Counted from the stretch's first letter, positions 1-7,566 are shown. The stretch is DNA of 25,830 bases from JACPIL01 sp964362365 (GCA_964362365.1 CAYIEF010000013.1:1-25830), one strand, 5' to 3'. The notes: generated by a model from the letters alone, not told the origin. Numbers and translations: made by a program.

Positions 1-277
1 GGGCAACATAGACACCATTTTCATGGAAGGATGGATCACTGGTCAGAACTACGTTTTGTCTATTTGGCAGTGGACGGAATTTTTTTGGAATCGATTCATA
101 GGTGACACAACCCATGATGATGGGATGATATTCAGTCAGTTTCTTAAAATGAGCAAAATCTTCTTTGATAAGCTTTTCATTCTTCTTTTTATCTTTATGC
201 CAAGGGAGCTTTCCTTCTACTCCTATCACATCATTCTTTGACACTGCTGCGATCATAATTATTTCTGGTTTTCTCAT
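1..277 (-). CDS. folA: Dihydrofolate reductase, partial (C-terminus beyond window edge)
   Basis: Reduces dihydrofolate to tetrahydrofolate with NADPH in the cytoplasm, regenerating the cofactor oxidised by thymidylate synthase, whose gene lies directly upstream on the same strand. About 92 N-terminal residues are present; the rest runs off the left edge. Family hallmarks are visible: the strand IIMIAAVSKNDVIG, the substrate-loop motif GKLPW, a helix DFAHFKKLT, the cofactor strand PIIMG and the following TYESIP. A short lysine-rich insertion (KDKKKNEK) follows the PW motif, and the usual Arg after MG is replaced (MGCVT). The ATG is preceded by a strong Shine-Dalgarno GGAGGAG with good spacing, and the gap to the thyA stop is 13 bases, so the two genes form an operon. 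Confidence 0.93.
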   Translation of the reverse strand, partial: MRKPEIIMIAAVSKNDVIGVEGKLPWHKDKKKNEKLIKEDFAHFKKLTEYHPIIMGCVTYESIPKKFRPLPNRQNVVLTSDPSFHENGVYVA

Positions 278-290
278 GTTATCTCCTCCT

Positions 291-1265
291 TTAGACTGCA
301 ACCGTTCCTTTAATAGCAGGATGCGGGTTATAATTCTTCAATATATAATCTTCATACACTAACTTTTCCAATGGTTTAGAAGCAATCTCTAATTGCGGCA
401 AATCTCTTGGTTCACGAGAAAGCTGCTGCAACACTAACGGGATATGGTCCTTCAATATTTCTCTAGGATCTTCCGGAGGTGCGTTCTGGAAAATCCACGA
501 TAAAACTTCTCCGTACTCCTCTTTGTTCTTGATGTTACCTATTTTTTCTTTAAGCACGGTTACATACTGTTTGTAGAAGTCCGCCCTTTCACCTGTGCCG
601 CAGTAAAGATGAGAATCGCCAAAGCTGTGTACAAACCATCCTGGCTTAAGACCTGTTTCCTGTGCCAGCATCATGGTGAGCATAGAATAGCTGGCGATAT
701 TGAATGGTACTCCTAAAAACATATCAGCAGAACGCTGGTAGAGCTGACAATCTAACCTATCATCCTGCACATTAAATTGGAATAACAAGTGGCAGGGAGG
801 AAGAGCCATTTTCGGCACATCAACGACATTCCAGGCGCTGACAACCAGCCGGCGTGAAGCAGGATTTTTTTTAATCGCTTTAATAACATCGGTGATTTGA
901 TCTATATGTCTTTTTTGATACAAACCTGATGAGTTCTCATACGTAAACGCTTCCAATTTTCTCCATTGGTAACCGTAGATCGGTCCAAGGTCGCCATTCT
1001 CGTCCGCCCAAGGATCCCAGATATGCACTCCTTTTTCTTGCAACGAGCGCACATTCGTTTCTCCGCGTAAAAACCAGAGCAGCTCCTCAGTTATCCCTTT
1101 TGTAAACAGTTTTTTTGTGGTGAGCAAGGGAAAACCTTCTGATAGATTATACTTGCTTTGGTACCCAAAAAGAGAAATCGTGCCAACTCCAGTCCTTTCT
1201 CCAGGCTTATATCCTGATGCCGGATCAGATAAGACCGCACGAAGATGATTTAGATATTGTTTCAT
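291..1265 (-). CDS. thyA: Thymidylate synthase, bacterial ThyA type
   Basis: Methylates dUMP to dTMP using methylene-tetrahydrofolate and makes the dihydrofolate used by the downstream reductase. The protein is about 324 aa from the chosen start, longer than the roughly 264 aa of the E. coli enzyme. Visible motifs: MKQYLNHL start, DRTG-like ERTGVGT, ELLWFLRGETN, WADENGDLGPIYG, catalytic Cys158 in PPCHLLFQF, QRSADMFLGVPFNIASY and the C-terminal GTVAV. About 48 extra residues lie between GDSHLY and QQLSREP (about residues 222-280). An in-frame start exists 36 bases upstream, but a TATA-like TTTTAAAG at 1290-1297 is centred about 28 bases before the ATG at 1265, which suggests a leaderless transcript beginning at MKQYL (ATG at 1271 is also possible). 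Bacterial-type ThyA in an archaeon suggests ancient transfer (inference). Confidence 0.96.
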   Translation of the reverse strand: MKQYLNHLRAVLSDPASGYKPGERTGVGTISLFGYQSKYNLSEGFPLLTTKKLFTKGITEELLWFLRGETNVRSLQEKGVHIWDPWADENGDLGPIYGYQWRKLEAFTYENSSGLYQKRHIDQITDVIKAIKKNPASRRLVVSAWNVVDVPKMALPPCHLLFQFNVQDDRLDCQLYQRSADMFLGVPFNIASYSMLTMMLAQETGLKPGWFVHSFGDSHLYCGTGERADFYKQYVTVLKEKIGNIKNKEEYGEVLSWIFQNAPPEDPREILKDHIPLVLQQLSREPRDLPQLEIASKPLEKLVYEDYILKNYNPHPAIKGTVAV

Positions 1266-1359
1266 AGCCATAATCAAGAAAAATAATCTCTTTAAAACCA
1301 TTTAGGAGCTGAGAAATAGCAATTAAAATTCATTATTACTTTGAAGTAGAATAACAAAT

Positions 1360-1572
1360 CTATCGTGAACTTTTTTCTCCTTTCATTTCCAAATACTTTT
1401 TGGCGCTAAAAGGATAATGTTTAGCATTCAGCATTTGTGAATTTATCAACATATTTTGTTGTTTTCCCCATTCTTTATCGGAATGCTCTTTCATATATTG
1501 AGCCCAGTATTCTACAAAAAATAAGCGTGATTCCCGATTATCCTGCGAAACTTTCAACTTAGCCATATTCAT
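1360..1572 (-). CDS. Small basic protein paired with nucleotidyltransferase (possible TA partner)
   Basis: A 70-aa soluble protein (68 aa if the third codon, ATG at 1566, is used). I do not recognise a named family. It is rich in Lys, Gln and aromatics, has a likely helix FFVEYWAQYMKEHS and ends in a charged tail. Its start overlaps the 3' end of the nucleotidyltransferase gene by 14 bases, so the two are almost certainly translationally coupled. Nucleotidyltransferases of this size coupled to a small protein often form type IV-like or AbiE-like toxin-antitoxin pairs, so a partner role is plausible; that is inference from arrangement and not from sequence similarity. Confidence 0.72.
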   Translation of the reverse strand: MNMAKLKVSQDNRESRLFFVEYWAQYMKEHSDKEWGKQQNMLINSQMLNAKHYPFSAKKYLEMKGEKSSR

Positions 1573-2137
1573 ACCTGATTAATTCTTTATACTTTTTAAT
1601 CTTTTCCTTGTCAAGATGATCCTTGAAGAATTCTTCTAAATGCCGAGCATCTTCCAAATCTTTGTCAGAACCAAGATAACATTTCTTAAAGGCAATTTGT
1701 TTTTCCAAGGAAGAAATTTTGATAATTCCCTCTTCCGTTTCAACTTCAATTATCTCAGCGAAAGCATCCCAGTCTAACCTATTTTTAGGAAATTTAACTT
1801 CTAAGTTAGGAATAGTTTGCCACTTCCTTGCAAAACGGATAGCAATATTATCTTTCAAGTAGCTATAAACATCATCATCGCTTTCTGCGTTTAAGCACCA
1901 GAATCCTGCTTCTTTTAGTTCGTGATACATTCTAATGAACTTTTCTTTTTCTAGGAGCTTGATAAACAGGTCTACATCTTCTGTAGCTCTAGATCTTCCT
2001 AATAGAATAGCGACATAACCGCTGATAATAACGTAATCAACATATTTTTCTAAGATCTTGATAAAGCTAAGAACAAATTTATCTAATTCATTTACCGGCT
2101 TATCAAGTTTTATTTTTTTTTCGTCAATCCATTCCAT
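1559..2137 (-). CDS. Nucleotidyltransferase-fold protein (DUF6036/AbiEii-like)
   Basis: 192 aa, cytoplasmic. The nucleotidyltransferase signature is visible near residues 39-60: a strand YVIISG, then GRSRATEDVDLFI, with Asp54 and Asp56 as the expected metal-binding pair. Such proteins transfer a nucleotide to RNA or protein; many serve as the toxin or modifying enzyme of toxin-antitoxin and abortive-infection modules. The rest has an alpha/beta body and a charged C-terminal helix (DHLDKEKIKKYKELI). The gene overlaps the downstream 70-aa gene by 14 bases. An AT-rich TATA-like stretch lies about 23-30 bases before the ATG, within the end of the upstream YggU-family gene, so the pair may have its own promoter. 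The substrate cannot be told from the sequence. Confidence 0.82.
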   Translation of the reverse strand: MEWIDEKKIKLDKPVNELDKFVLSFIKILEKYVDYVIISGYVAILLGRSRATEDVDLFIKLLEKEKFIRMYHELKEAGFWCLNAESDDDVYSYLKDNIAIRFARKWQTIPNLEVKFPKNRLDWDAFAEIIEVETEEGIIKISSLEKQIAFKKCYLGSDKDLEDARHLEEFFKDHLDKEKIKKYKELIRYEYG

Positions 2138-2168
2138 ACTATTTCCAGAACAGCACTACTATTAAAAT

Positions 2169-2405
2169 TTAACCAATAATTTCTAAAGTCTTCTCCCGAC
2201 TACTTTCCCCCAACTTTATCCTTACTGAAAGTTTGAGTTCTTTCTTAAAAAATTTTATCAATTCTGCATTAGCTTTGCCTTTTTCCGGAGCAGCTTTGAG
2301 ATATAATTTTAATTTTCCCTCTTCTTCCTTCAATTCCGTCCTGCCAGCATGGGGAATAACTTTGATCTTTATTTTTCCATTTTGAATATACTTACTGATG
2401 TCCAT
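2169..2405 (-). CDS. YggU-family (UPF0235/DUF167) protein
   Basis: 78 aa. The family pattern is clear: a basic strand IKIKVIPHAGRTEL, then LYLKAAPEKGKANAELIKFF, a short helix, and the C-terminal IKLGESSREKTLEI. The G-K-A-N-A-x-L-I and G-x-x-S-R-x-K elements are diagnostic of DUF167. The protein is small, single-domain and soluble; its biochemical role is not established. It begins 14 bases inside the 3' end of the upstream membrane-protein gene, so the two are co-transcribed. In many genomes this family accompanies YggT-like membrane proteins, but the membrane partner here does not look like YggT. Confidence 0.92.
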   Translation of the reverse strand: MDISKYIQNGKIKIKVIPHAGRTELKEEEGKLKLYLKAAPEKGKANAELIKFFKKELKLSVRIKLGESSREKTLEIIG

Positions 2406-3249
2406 GGAGAATGCTATTGAAAACGTACCAGCGCAGCCAGGCCAGGAAAAATGCGGCTAGAAGGACATTTAACAAGGTAGAATAGAGAGGATAAAAGATC
2501 AGCGCTTTTTTGATGGGAAGAAGGATGACCGTGGCGATCAAGGCGCTTACAGTTACAAATAAGACTATTAACAATGCTTTTTTCCATTGTTTCTTGAAAG
2601 TGCTAAATCCTGCGCCAATTGAATCCCATACTTTATAAGATTTCACAAAGTGATGGTAGATGAAGAAAATGATGACTATAAATAAAACAACCATGTAAAA
2701 TAAAGCTGCACCGTCAATGATTAAGCGGATATTTTCCATCAGGTTGCTGTGAGTAAGATAAAATACGGGCATAAGCTTTGGAGGGATATTAAGCAGCAGC
2801 ATCATCACTAATTTTACAACTAACATTGTGGCAAAGAAGATGATAAAAGGCACCAGTAAAGACAGATTAAGCAGATTCCAGCGCCAATAATTGTTCTTGG
2901 TTACTTTTTTCCCTTGCAGGTAATTCCAAATCCGTGCTTGAGAATACGAAAATAAGAAGACTGAACCAATTGCTAAAATAACTATTCCCATCAAAGAAGT
3001 GATAAGAAACCATTTCAATGAAGCAAGGAAAGGAGCTAATTGTTCTGGATTCAGCGAAAGCAGCATCTGCTGCAGTTCTTCGGTAGTACGCCCTTGCAAT
3101 AATTCTAGAGAACGTTGCTGCGTATAGGAAGAAAACCAGGTGAAGGAAAAAATGATGAGAGAGAGTGAAACAAGATCAACGAGGAACGTCGTAGCGAATT
3201 GTTTTCCTAACTTGAAGGAATCAAGATAGTGCTGGATGTTTTTGTTCAT
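2392..3249 (-). CDS. Multi-pass membrane protein of unknown function
   Basis: 285 aa. I do not recognise the family. Hydrophobic segments appear at about residues 22-40, 80-100, 127-151, 181-200, 225-245 and 252-273, giving roughly six transmembrane helices. A hydrophilic, Gln/Leu-rich stretch at 43-75 lies between helices 1 and 2. No catalytic or transport signature is evident. The arrangement resembles the many polytopic DUF membrane proteins of DPANN archaea. A TATA box reading TTTATATAC on the minus strand (3277-3285) lies 28-36 bases before the ATG, so this gene starts a transcription unit that continues into the overlapping YggU-family gene. Confidence 0.85.
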   Translation of the reverse strand: MNKNIQHYLDSFKLGKQFATTFLVDLVSLSLIIFSFTWFSSYTQQRSLELLQGRTTEELQQMLLSLNPEQLAPFLASLKWFLITSLMGIVILAIGSVFLFSYSQARIWNYLQGKKVTKNNYWRWNLLNLSLLVPFIIFFATMLVVKLVMMLLLNIPPKLMPVFYLTHSNLMENIRLIIDGAALFYMVVLFIVIIFFIYHHFVKSYKVWDSIGAGFSTFKKQWKKALLIVLFVTVSALIATVILLPIKKALIFYPLYSTLLNVLLAAFFLAWLRWYVFNSILHGHQ

Positions 3250-3276
3250 GGTTTATTGTTACGATACGCCATAAAT

Positions 3277-3285
3277 GTATATAAA
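3277..3285 (-). promoter_or_regulatory. TATA box for the 285-aa membrane protein gene
   Basis: Minus-strand TTTATATAC, ending 28 bases upstream of the ATG at 3249. Position and sequence match an archaeal TATA element, with transcription expected to start a few bases before the start codon. Confidence 0.6.
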
Positions 3286-3301
3286 CATTTCTGAAAGGAA
3301 G

Positions 3302-4205
3302 TTACAAATTACAGACTAATTTTCTCAATTCTTCAGTTAATGCACCAAAATTAGAGGATGATCTCTCAGGCGGCACTTCTGAGTTGTCCTCCAGAAATTC
3401 TTCTATATGAGCATCCAGCTCGTTTATATTTGAAATAATGTCTCCCTCTCGTCCTTGAGATTTCAATGCAATAATCTCCAAGAGCTTCTTTGCTACAAAA
3501 TGAGGGATAGATTGGTTCAGTTTTTTTACTGCTTCACTAAAAATGATGGGAGGAACAGTTTTTTTTGTGCACTATCCATTTAGCATTATAGAAAATCACT
3601 TTAATAATCGTAAGATTATCTAAGCTAAAGTGATTTTCTTATTAGGAAATAACTGTAGGAAAGCTTTTCGTAAAACTACGAAAATTAAAGTTATTTCCTA
3701 TAACTAAGCCTCGATACACATAGAGATACGTTTTATAGGTAACGTGGTTTCCTGTTTTTATATACTTTAGATAATTTTTTCTGCACAATGATTTATAATG
3801 AAGATATAGAGATTTTGGATTAAAACGTTCTACTGCAAATCTTTTAAAAACTTCATTTTGCTTGCCGTAATAGACAATATCGCTCATCAACCATTCTATC
3901 GTAGTGGGATTAGAGACGGAAAGCATTCTAACATATTTGAAAATATCAAAACCAGAAATATCTATGAAAGCTCCTTTAGGAGCACAAGGCCTTCCTTCTT
4001 TGTTAAGAGTAATGCCGATTACTTCGCCGGGCTTATCTATTTGGATATATTCTTGCAAAGGTCTTACGAAAACGAAACGGACGTCATAGTCACTATTCTT
4101 GCTATCCATTCTCCAGGCTCTGCTTCCATTTTCTACGGCAAAGAGTATTTTGATATTATTCCCTGCTTCAATATCTTTGCAAATAGCTTTGATTTTCTCT
4201 TTCAT
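3302..4205 (-). pseudogene. Broken RlaP/COG3541-type nucleotidyltransferase gene
   Basis: The 5' part (3642-4205) reads 187 aa. It has the nucleotidyltransferase core GSRAWRMDSKNSDYDVRF (Gly27-Ser28, Asp39, Asp41) and the helix KTYLYVYRGL, matching the predicted nucleotidyltransferase family COG3541 (Pfam RlaP, a DNA polymerase beta superfamily branch). The frame then enters a stretch made of two large hairpins (3590-3698) and stops at TAA 3642-3644. On the far side the missing family segment resumes as YNAKWIVHKK, then shifts frame at a run of eight A (3559-3566) into TVPPIIFSEAVKKLNQ, which stays open to a TAA at 3302-3304. The gene is thus interrupted once by an insertion and once by a one-base shift. 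The 187-aa fragment keeps the catalytic motif, so a truncated product cannot be excluded. A TATA-like TTTATATAA lies about 30 bases before the ATG. Confidence 0.82.
3590..3698. mobile_element. Twin-hairpin insertion (PATE/MITE-like) inside nucleotidyltransferase gene
   Basis: Two adjacent palindromes with almost no other sequence. Palindrome 1: arms AGAAAATCACTTTA (3590-3603) and its exact 14-nt complement (3626-3639), with an inner stem ATAATC/GATTAT. Palindrome 2: arms GGAAATAACT (3645-3654) and AGTTATTTCC (3689-3698), with an inner perfect 8-bp stem TTTTCGTA/TACGAAAA (3665-3672 / 3677-3684). The element separates two parts of a coding sequence that would otherwise join. Subterminal hairpins at each end and no obvious target duplication recall palindrome-associated (PATE) relics of IS200/IS605 elements; that assignment is inference. 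No transposase is encoded. Confidence 0.65.
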
Positions 4206-4283
4206 AAGGGGTTGATATAAAAAGTAAATTTTATATAAATATTGCTGAGGGTTTTTCTAATTACAACTAAGAACTTCCGAGAA

Positions 4284-4667
4284 TTACGCTACTACCTTAC
4301 ACAAAACTTCTGAATCATTCAATAAAGAGGAAGACTCCCTGATTACATTCTGGCCTCTTTCAACTACTTTATTCCTCCATAATATCTCAAACAAGAGCTG
4401 AATAAAGATAACATTCCCTTCCGTCCGTATTTTAAATTCCCATTTTTTGACGTTTCGCAATAAATCCTTCTCAATGGAAAACATCTTTGATGCAGCAAAA
4501 ATTTGTACCCCGGTAATAAATCCTTCCTTGTCGATATCTAAAACTATATCTTCCAGTTCAAGAGAATGATCGTAATCTCTGCCCTTCACTTTAAAGAAGA
4601 GTATGTCATTAGCATAATCATAATCCATTTCTCCTTTTCCTTTTGCATCAAGATGTTTTATTTTCAT
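4284..4667 (-). CDS. DUF2283-like protein with C-terminal extension (putative antitoxin)
   Basis: 127 aa. Residues 13-61 fit DUF2283: the opening MDYDYANDILFFKV, an acidic strand ELEDIVLDIDKEGFITGVQIFAASK, in the order typical of this small beta-rich family. DUF2283 proteins commonly sit next to DUF4258 proteins and are regarded as the likely antitoxins of such pairs. Usual family members are about 60-80 aa; here a further 60 residues (EFKIRTEGNVIFIQLLFEIL onward) follow, which I do not recognise. Its ATG overlaps the TGA of the DUF4258-like gene (4-base ATGA overlap), so expression is coupled. There is no TATA box at the start itself. Confidence 0.78.
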   Translation of the reverse strand: MKIKHLDAKGKGEMDYDYANDILFFKVKGRDYDHSLELEDIVLDIDKEGFITGVQIFAASKMFSIEKDLLRNVKKWEFKIRTEGNVIFIQLLFEILWRNKVVERGQNVIRESSSLLNDSEVLCKVVA

Positions 4668-5008
4668 TTTATTTTTGGAACCTGCTCAGCAAGATAAAAA
4701 GTTATTATCTCTATATGTTGCGGTGTAATTTTGAAGATTATGCGCAGATAACCTTTCTTCTTCCTGAAGAAAGCAGCATAATTATTATTTTGCTGGATTC
4801 CGACTAATAAAGGACTTTCTTCAGTTAATAACATTATAAGCGTATCATCTTTATATACTTTTCTTTGCATTTGGCTTAACCTGAAATAAGCATGGGAATT
4901 AACTTTTATTCGTCCCTTATACTTTGAAAGAAGATTCCTAAATTCTAGAGTACTTACTTCTTTAACTACTCTTGTTGAAGCCACATTCCGCCAAGGCAAC
5001 ATTCTCAT
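4664..5008 (-). CDS. DUF4258-like protein (putative toxin)
   Basis: 114 aa. The central part fits DUF4258: a strand then HAYFRLSQMQRKV (His39, Arg43), a hydrophobic strand LLVGIQQNNNYAAFF, and YLRIIFKITPQHIEIITFY. This small fold is related to the RelE/BECR-like toxins, and members are often found with DUF2283 partners; enzymatic activity is not demonstrated for most. The first 20 residues are not part of the domain, so the true start could be internal. The gene follows the 780-aa secreted protein by only 24 bases on the same strand, so it may be read through from there. Its 3' end overlaps the DUF2283 gene by four bases. Confidence 0.75.
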   Translation of the reverse strand: MRMLPWRNVASTRVVKEVSTLEFRNLLSKYKGRIKVNSHAYFRLSQMQRKVYKDDTLIMLLTEESPLLVGIQQNNNYAAFFRKKKGYLRIIFKITPQHIEIITFYLAEQVPKIK

Positions 5009-5032
5009 TAAAAGGATTACGCTTCTCTAGAA

Positions 5033-7375
5033 CTACCAATCAGTATTCCTGTTGATTTCACCATGGCTCACGGTAACGCTGGCAGCATCCTGCCCGGAAC
5101 GTTCCCAGTTGACTTTGCCTACAGAGGAAGTGACCACGTTAAAGCAGACATCTTCCACATCTTCACCGCCAGGTACAAACCGTACCGTTCTAGGAGCTTG
5201 GTTCCATCTGATACAAGCTTGATCATAAACATTGATCGAGTATTTAATGATAGCATCTCTATCTGATGCGCCGTTCTGCAATTGGATAGGAGAAGCGATG
5301 TTGCCGTTCAAGTTATACATCGGCACCGCGCCAGGATAGAGGAAGACGTTGAATGACACCGCAACACCATTCTCATCCACTAAAGGGGTTAATGCCTCAT
5401 CCTGCGGCGAGGATACCGCCCATGTTACTTTATAGAAATATCCTTTCAAAGGCCCATCACTGTCAGCTTCATTATCACGATCTTGATCAGCATAACAGAA
5501 ATTATCATCAACACAGACTTGCCGGCTGTCACAGATAAATAATTCATCCGATTCTTCATCAGGATTCTTATGGCAGAGGATTGGAGAGGCTTCTGGCGAG
5601 CGTTCCATCTGGATGGAAGCGACAGCCTGATATGTTCCAGAAGCAGTTTTTATCACCGCTTTTCCTTCCGGCTCGATATCCTGCCAATGGTTAGCGCCTT
5701 CTTCACATATCGCTGAAGTGAACCATGTTTCTGCCAGTAATGGAGCGAAAGCCCTGTCCATGTCACTTCTCCAGCTTTTGTAAAAGTCTGCTTCCCCGAA
5801 GAGAAGATTGCTTATGGCAGGATAGGATTTGAGGTTGTTGGAGATGGAATATATCGATTGGATAGCAGAACTTATACCAGCAAGGGTTTCTTCCGTCTCT
5901 AATTCTTCTAATGCTTCCGCGGTTTCATCTTTATTTAATTTGTTGCTGAGATCGTCTTCTGCTTTTTTTGCGAGATTTTCTTCTTTAATAATCTCTTCAT
6001 TTACTTTACTTAGTTCTTTTCCTAATTCTTCTTTTTTTACTGCTAAAGTATAACCTTCAGCATTCACCTTCTTAAATTGATCAGTAATCCTTTTTTTCTT
6101 CTCTTCATCGGCCTCCTTAGAGTATTCCAACGCAAGTTTATTCTCCTCAGTACTCACTACTTCAATCCTCAGTTGTGTATCAGCTAAGGTTTGTGCTATA
6201 ATTTCCTTCTCATCTGTTAATTCCTGTAATCTAGGATTAGTAGGACTGCTGACCGATCTCCAATTATCATTCACTTTCATAGCCTCTATAGTAGTTCCTG
6301 TTTTAGCATCTTTCACTTCATAGATAGGTTCTCCTTGCTCGGTTTTTTTCCCTGATTTAGTGATAATTGTATCAGTTTCGCCTTTTTCATCTACAAGTAC
6401 AATACCATTCTTTCTTCCCGTCCTAAGATCAAATAATTCTATCTGTTCTTTTTTACGGTCTGCACCAGTTCCTTCATACTCGTAATCTGTTAAATAGGTC
6501 TGCGATTTTCCGTCCGCATCAGTAAAGGTGATCTCTCCACCGGTAGGAACCCAACAGCCGCCTTTGGTCGCACATCCAGAGACTCCTTCACTATAATAAT
6601 CTGCTTTTCCGGTCTCTGTTCCCGTCGCGGTAATTCGCTGGAAAGTTTCTTCTTCATAATTTACAGCAGTCAAAATTCCTTTGTCTAATTGTAAGAATCC
6701 GGAAGGCTCGCCTTCTTTCCCAGGCAATTGGATTCCTTCTTTAAGGCTGGCTAAACTATCGGCGCTGGTGATGGACTTGCCTTTCGGAAAAGTATAGCTT
6801 GAATCGCCTACTTTGATCGTTCCGTCTGTTTTTTGAGCGGCTACTATCTGACCGTCAACGATGACATAACTTTCAACAATCTTATCATTTGCAAACCGTC
6901 TTGCGGTACGCACACCTTCTTCATTTGCTTTTTTATCTACTCGTACTTCTCCGCCTGAGCCTTGTATGACAAATTGTCCGGTAGTTTTTCCGGGGTCTAC
7001 TTCATAGACACTTTTGACTTTACCAACGCTTTCTTCAAGGGTGGAATAACTTGCTCCCACTTTACCTTTTATGGTTGAGTCTATTTTTGGCTGAGAAACT
7101 ACTTGGTCTCCTTCTTTTAATTGAACTTTAGTTTCTTTGTTAGCTTCTTCTAATTTTTCCTGAATTTCAGCAGCTTCTCCCACCAACGCTTCACTCCTAT
7201 CAAACCATGCCTTTCCTGCACGAGCTTCTTTACTTCCAAACAAAAACTGCCAGACTTTACATCCTATTCCGCATTCTTCAACAACCGTTTCTTCATCATC
7301 TGTTTCCTGCGCAATTACAAAAATCGAACTAAGGAACAGGAAAAGTACAAATAGATTCACTGTTTTTTTAATCAT
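5033..7375 (-). CDS. Large secreted coiled-coil / Cys-containing surface protein
   Basis: 780 aa. An N-terminal signal peptide (KK, then VNLFVLFLFLSSIFVIA, cut probably near residue 22) marks export by Sec. An acidic start is followed by CGIGCKVWQFLFG, a region of short repeated beta-type motifs with many Gly/Asp/Lys (about 100-380), a long charged coiled coil (about 385-500) and a C-terminal segment with many Cys (CHK, CDSRQVC, FCYAD, YDQACIRW, DVCFNV), probably disulfide-bonded. No C-terminal membrane segment is visible, so attachment to the cell may be through partners. I do not recognise a catalytic domain. It is transcribed from the bidirectional TATA element at 7411-7420, opposite the 41-aa gene. 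Large proteins of this make-up are typical of DPANN cell envelopes (inference). Confidence 0.85.
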   Translation of the reverse strand: MIKKTVNLFVLFLFLSSIFVIAQETDDEETVVEECGIGCKVWQFLFGSKEARAGKAWFDRSEALVGEAAEIQEKLEEANKETKVQLKEGDQVVSQPKIDSTIKGKVGASYSTLEESVGKVKSVYEVDPGKTTGQFVIQGSGGEVRVDKKANEEGVRTARRFANDKIVESYVIVDGQIVAAQKTDGTIKVGDSSYTFPKGKSITSADSLASLKEGIQLPGKEGEPSGFLQLDKGILTAVNYEEETFQRITATGTETGKADYYSEGVSGCATKGGCWVPTGGEITFTDADGKSQTYLTDYEYEGTGADRKKEQIELFDLRTGRKNGIVLVDEKGETDTIITKSGKKTEQGEPIYEVKDAKTGTTIEAMKVNDNWRSVSSPTNPRLQELTDEKEIIAQTLADTQLRIEVVSTEENKLALEYSKEADEEKKKRITDQFKKVNAEGYTLAVKKEELGKELSKVNEEIIKEENLAKKAEDDLSNKLNKDETAEALEELETEETLAGISSAIQSIYSISNNLKSYPAISNLLFGEADFYKSWRSDMDRAFAPLLAETWFTSAICEEGANHWQDIEPEGKAVIKTASGTYQAVASIQMERSPEASPILCHKNPDEESDELFICDSRQVCVDDNFCYADQDRDNEADSDGPLKGYFYKVTWAVSSPQDEALTPLVDENGVAVSFNVFLYPGAVPMYNLNGNIASPIQLQNGASDRDAIIKYSINVYDQACIRWNQAPRTVRFVPGGEDVEDVCFNVVTSSVGKVNWERSGQDAASVTVSHGEINRNTDW

Positions 7376-7395
7376 GCTATACCTTCTTTTCTGTT

Positions 7396-7433
7396 ATTAT
7401 GAACAAAATCTTTATATATAAGACTTTCTTTCT
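7396..7433. repeat. Promoter repeat, copy A
   Basis: A 38-bp stretch almost identical (37/38) to 8291-8328 in the same orientation. It holds the TATA core and ends just before the ATG of the first 41-aa protein. With the similar genes downstream, it shows that promoter, small gene and PIN gene were duplicated as one unit. Confidence 0.85.
7411..7420. promoter_or_regulatory. Bidirectional TATA element, copy A
   Basis: TTTATATATA (followed by AG) is near-palindromic. On the plus strand it is 21-30 bases before the ATG of the 41-aa gene at 7441, implying a leaderless message. On the minus strand it is about 36-45 bases before the ATG of the 780-aa protein at 7375. One element may serve both genes. 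Confidence 0.6.
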
Positions 7434-7440
7434 GAAGATT

Positions 7441-7566
7441 ATGAAAAGGAAAATTGTTTATGCAAAAAAGGACGTTTGGGAGCAGATTAAAGAGTGGCAA
7501 AACGATCCCGAGTTCCTGAGAGCCGCTTTTGAGTTTGTGCGTTATCATACTGGAAAGTCAAGATAA
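7441..7566 (+). CDS. 41-aa putative antitoxin of convergent PIN unit, copy A
   Basis: Codes for 41 aa with the core KDVWEQIKEWQNDPEF and then a helix RAAFEFVRYHTGKS. A second gene at 8336 encodes a paralogue of the same length; the shared pattern is K-D-[VI]-W-E-Q-I-K-E-x-Q-x-D-P-E-F-x-R-A-A. Conservation of the protein while third positions and the leader differ argues that it is truly translated. It converges on the truncated PIN gene and its last nine bases overlap that gene's 3' end. An all-helical 41-aa protein beside a PIN gene suggests an antitoxin or a PIN-binding peptide; no DNA-binding domain can be recognised at this size. A TATA box lies 21-30 bases upstream, so no leader or Shine-Dalgarno sequence is expected. 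Confidence 0.75.
   Translation: MKRKIVYAKKDVWEQIKEWQNDPEFLRAAFEFVRYHTGKSR

Noticed and set aside
23..362. Plus-strand reading frames of 65-72 codons at the left edge
   Set aside because: They lie opposite the dihydrofolate reductase frame, whose motifs are clear on the minus strand.
1266..1301. Longer thymidylate synthase starting at 1301
   Set aside because: The added residues are not part of the family, and the TATA-like box lies inside this stretch.
3858..4220. 120-codon plus-strand frame
   Set aside because: It is the complement of the nucleotidyltransferase gene, which carries the recognisable catalytic motif.
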